From NCBI GenBank assembly GCA_011390085.1, contig JAABTB010000110.1, forward strand, positions 1 through 7,229: a DNA stretch of 7,229 bases, in the 5' to 3' direction. Source of the stretch: Desulfobacula sp. Its GTDB lineage: Bacteria; Desulfobacterota; Desulfobacteria; Desulfobacterales; Desulfobacteraceae. A program made the position numbers and the translations under genes. Every line of letters starts with the position of its first letter. The stretch's first letter is position 1. Below the pieces are notes generated by a model. The model was not told the origin of the DNA. It searched no databases and saw nothing but the letters and a program-made list of their open reading frames with translations. Positions 5,675 through 7,229 of this stretch are shown piece after piece.

Positions 5675-7229
5675 TTAGAAACTGCTGCTGACAAGAGATT
5701 TTAAAATCAGCGTAAATCCCATGGCAAACATCCCCATCAATCCCATGCCGCAGGAAAAACCGGCCAGGAGCACCGGGGCATATTGTCTCCATTGTTTCCC
5801 ATATCGTTTATAAAAAAAGAACCGGCCCAGAAGAGCACCCATCAGTTCCAGGATGAGGCCGTGGGGGGTGCTCTGGCCCAGGCCCCTTACAATACCGTAT
5901 ATCAGCAGCACCGGTAATCCGAAAAAACTGAGAAGGGCATAGGTCAAAAGGCCGAATCCCATGCCGGAAAACACGGTGATTGAATTGATGGCCTGGTAGA
6001 ACAAGGAATTTCCCTCAAGGGTGGAGGATTGCATTAAAAGCGTATTCAATGCCTGCAAATGCCATAATTCCTGGGCATAGGGATAGCTGACCGAAGGAAT
6101 GGGGGCCAGGCGCCAGATAAACTGAGAAAACAGCAGGCTGGCGATCATGACCACCGGAAAAACAATAAACTCGGCCTTGATGACCCCTCTCAAATTGGTG
6201 CCGGTAAGCTCGATCTGCCGGAAATTCACCGTAGCTTCACCATAATTGTGAAAGGGAATCGGGGCATACCAGATTTCAATCCCCTGATATCCGAAATATT
6301 TTGCCCCGGCAATGAAACTGGCTTCCCGGACCATGGGCAGGCTGATAAACTGCCCGGCAATCCCTTCCATCCGGGCGGTGATATAGGAAATCACCGGGGT
6401 ATAGACAAAGCCGTAGATTAAAAAGAAAATCCAGGGAAAGGTGGGTACCAGAATGGTACAAAGGATCACATAGGCGAGGGTGGAAAATAAATAAATGGCA
6501 ATGGCGATCCTGAAATCAAAATCGCCTCTTCCCGGCGGCGGATGAAACAGCAGCTTCAGGTTATTCCGGATGTTCTGAGGCCCCCGGAAAGATTTGGACA
6601 CCTGCCAGAGGCCGATGATGCCGATGGAAAGCCCGAGGCCGATGCCGAAACTCATATAAAAATCAAAATTATTGGCAAAAACGGTTTCAACGGTTCCCAT
6701 GCCCGGATGCCAGCTCCTCAGGACTCCGTTGTGATATAAGATCGGGTTGAGGGCAATGGTGATCAAAAGCCCCACAAGGCCGCCAATGACGGCCCAGAAC
6801 GGCAGGACCATGCCCAGGAAAACAAGACCCAGATCAAGCTGGATACCCGTGGCCACGGCCGGGAGAATGTTTTCCGTATGCCGTGTCAGCTCCACCCAGG
6901 GAATGGGGATCAGCCGGACCGGCTCCATAAAAATAAGCCCGGATACGGCAGGCAAAAGAATATAGACACTTCCAAAAATCAGGCCGATGACCCCGCCGAT
7001 GGAAAAAATCCGCCATTTCCAGGACTTGGCCTTCTCCTCCCTGGATTCGGCCAGGGCAATGGTTCCGAGGGCTCCCACCGGCGCCATGGGAAAGGGCAAT
7101 TTTTCAACATCGGATGTAATTCTATAGAGGGCATAGCCCAGGCCGAACTGATCGATTCTCTGGATGATCTGGGACCCGACCAGGAGCAGGATGGGAATCA
7201 GCCAGTCCGGGTGAAGAAAGGTCCTTTCC
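5675..7229 (-). CDS. OPT-superfamily (oligopeptide transporter-like) membrane protein, 5' partial
   Basis: 517 residues are visible and the frame runs off the window edge; the TTG at 7099 is an internal Leu codon, not a start. The protein is almost wholly hydrophobic, with many probable membrane helices (roughly a dozen) separated by short loops. The key motif is KLPFPMAPVGALG followed by ALAES (around 7040-7102), resembling the conserved LPFP segment of the OPT family, with a preceding helix WLIPILLLVGSQII. A second distinctive stretch is the WHPGMG motif followed by ETVFANNFDFYMSFGIG (around 6645-6715). OPT-family proteins are inner-membrane secondary transporters for oligopeptides or metal-chelate-like compounds; bacterial members of this divergent branch are mostly uncharacterised, so the substrate is open. 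It is the most upstream visible gene of the right block and ends 74 bp before the exported protein gene. Family call fairly confident, substrate unknown. Confidence 0.8.
   Translation of the reverse strand, partial: ERTFLHPDWLIPILLLVGSQIIQRIDQFGLGYALYRITSDVEKLPFPMAPVGALGTIALAESREEKAKSWKWRIFSIGGVIGLIFGSVYILLPAVSGLIFMEPVRLIPIPWVELTRHTENILPAVATGIQLDLGLVFLGMVLPFWAVIGGLVGLLITIALNPILYHNGVLRSWHPGMGTVETVFANNFDFYMSFGIGLGLSIGIIGLWQVSKSFRGPQNIRNNLKLLFHPPPGRGDFDFRIAIAIYLFSTLAYVILCTILVPTFPWIFFLIYGFVYTPVISYITARMEGIAGQFISLPMVREASFIAGAKYFGYQGIEIWYAPIPFHNYGEATVNFRQIELTGTNLRGVIKAEFIVFPVVMIASLLFSQFIWRLAPIPSVSYPYAQELWHLQALNTLLMQSSTLEGNSLFYQAINSITVFSGMGFGLLTYALLSFFGLPVLLIYGIVRGLGQSTPHGLILELMGALLGRFFFYKRYGKQWRQYAPVLLAGFSCGMGLMGMFAMGFTLILKSLVSSSF

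Noticed and set aside
7097..7099. TTG as start codon of the OPT-like gene
   Set aside because: The frame continues upstream with a hydrophobic helix and VEK directly before the conserved LPFP motif, so this Leu is internal and the real start lies beyond the window.

Overview
Organism: base composition is moderate (my impression is mid-40s to about 50% GC, not counted). The genes are tightly packed and bacterial, with Gram-negative features. The style of the proteins (a long bacterial ABC half-exporter, RsbW/RsbV-like regulators, a PqqD-like protein, an OPT-superfamily membrane protein) suggests a Desulfobacterota (deltaproteobacterial) genome, perhaps Desulfobacterales. This is inference from protein style; no rRNA or marker gene is present.

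Layout: two convergent gene blocks meet almost stop-to-stop near 3703-3706. The left block (+ strand, 1-3702) reads: ABC exporter half-transporter with an unusually long nucleotide-binding domain (5' end outside the window); a stand-alone cyclic-nucleotide-binding-fold protein that overlaps it by 26 bp; an RsbW-type HATPase (anti-sigma/serine kinase) protein; and an RsbV-type STAS protein. Spacing is short and each gene has a plausible Shine-Dalgarno site, so the block is very likely one operon. The right block (- strand, 7229 down to 3707) reads: OPT-superfamily membrane transporter (5' end outside the window); a small exported protein of unknown function; a 295-residue protein of unknown function; and a PqqD-family winged-helix protein that overlaps its predecessor by 8 bp.

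How the genes may work together: the left block looks like a transporter coupled to a signalling unit, with a sensor-like CNBD fold plus a partner-switch pair of HATPase kinase and phosphorylatable STAS protein. No PP2C phosphatase, sigma factor or DNA-binding output is visible in the window. The right block pairs a putative peptide or peptide-like solute transporter with a PqqD-type protein, a fold often used to bind peptide substrates. No radical SAM enzyme, precursor peptide or other maturation enzyme is in view, so a peptide-modification role is only a hypothesis.

The most unusual feature is the ABC protein. About 255 extra residues lie between its Q-loop and its LSGGQ signature, and they contain two further segments resembling the 'ENILFG' region that normally follows the Q-loop, as if the helical subdomain had been copied in tandem. 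No tRNA, rRNA, CRISPR array, insertion sequence or attachment site was recognised, and no gene-free stretch exceeds about 75 bp.
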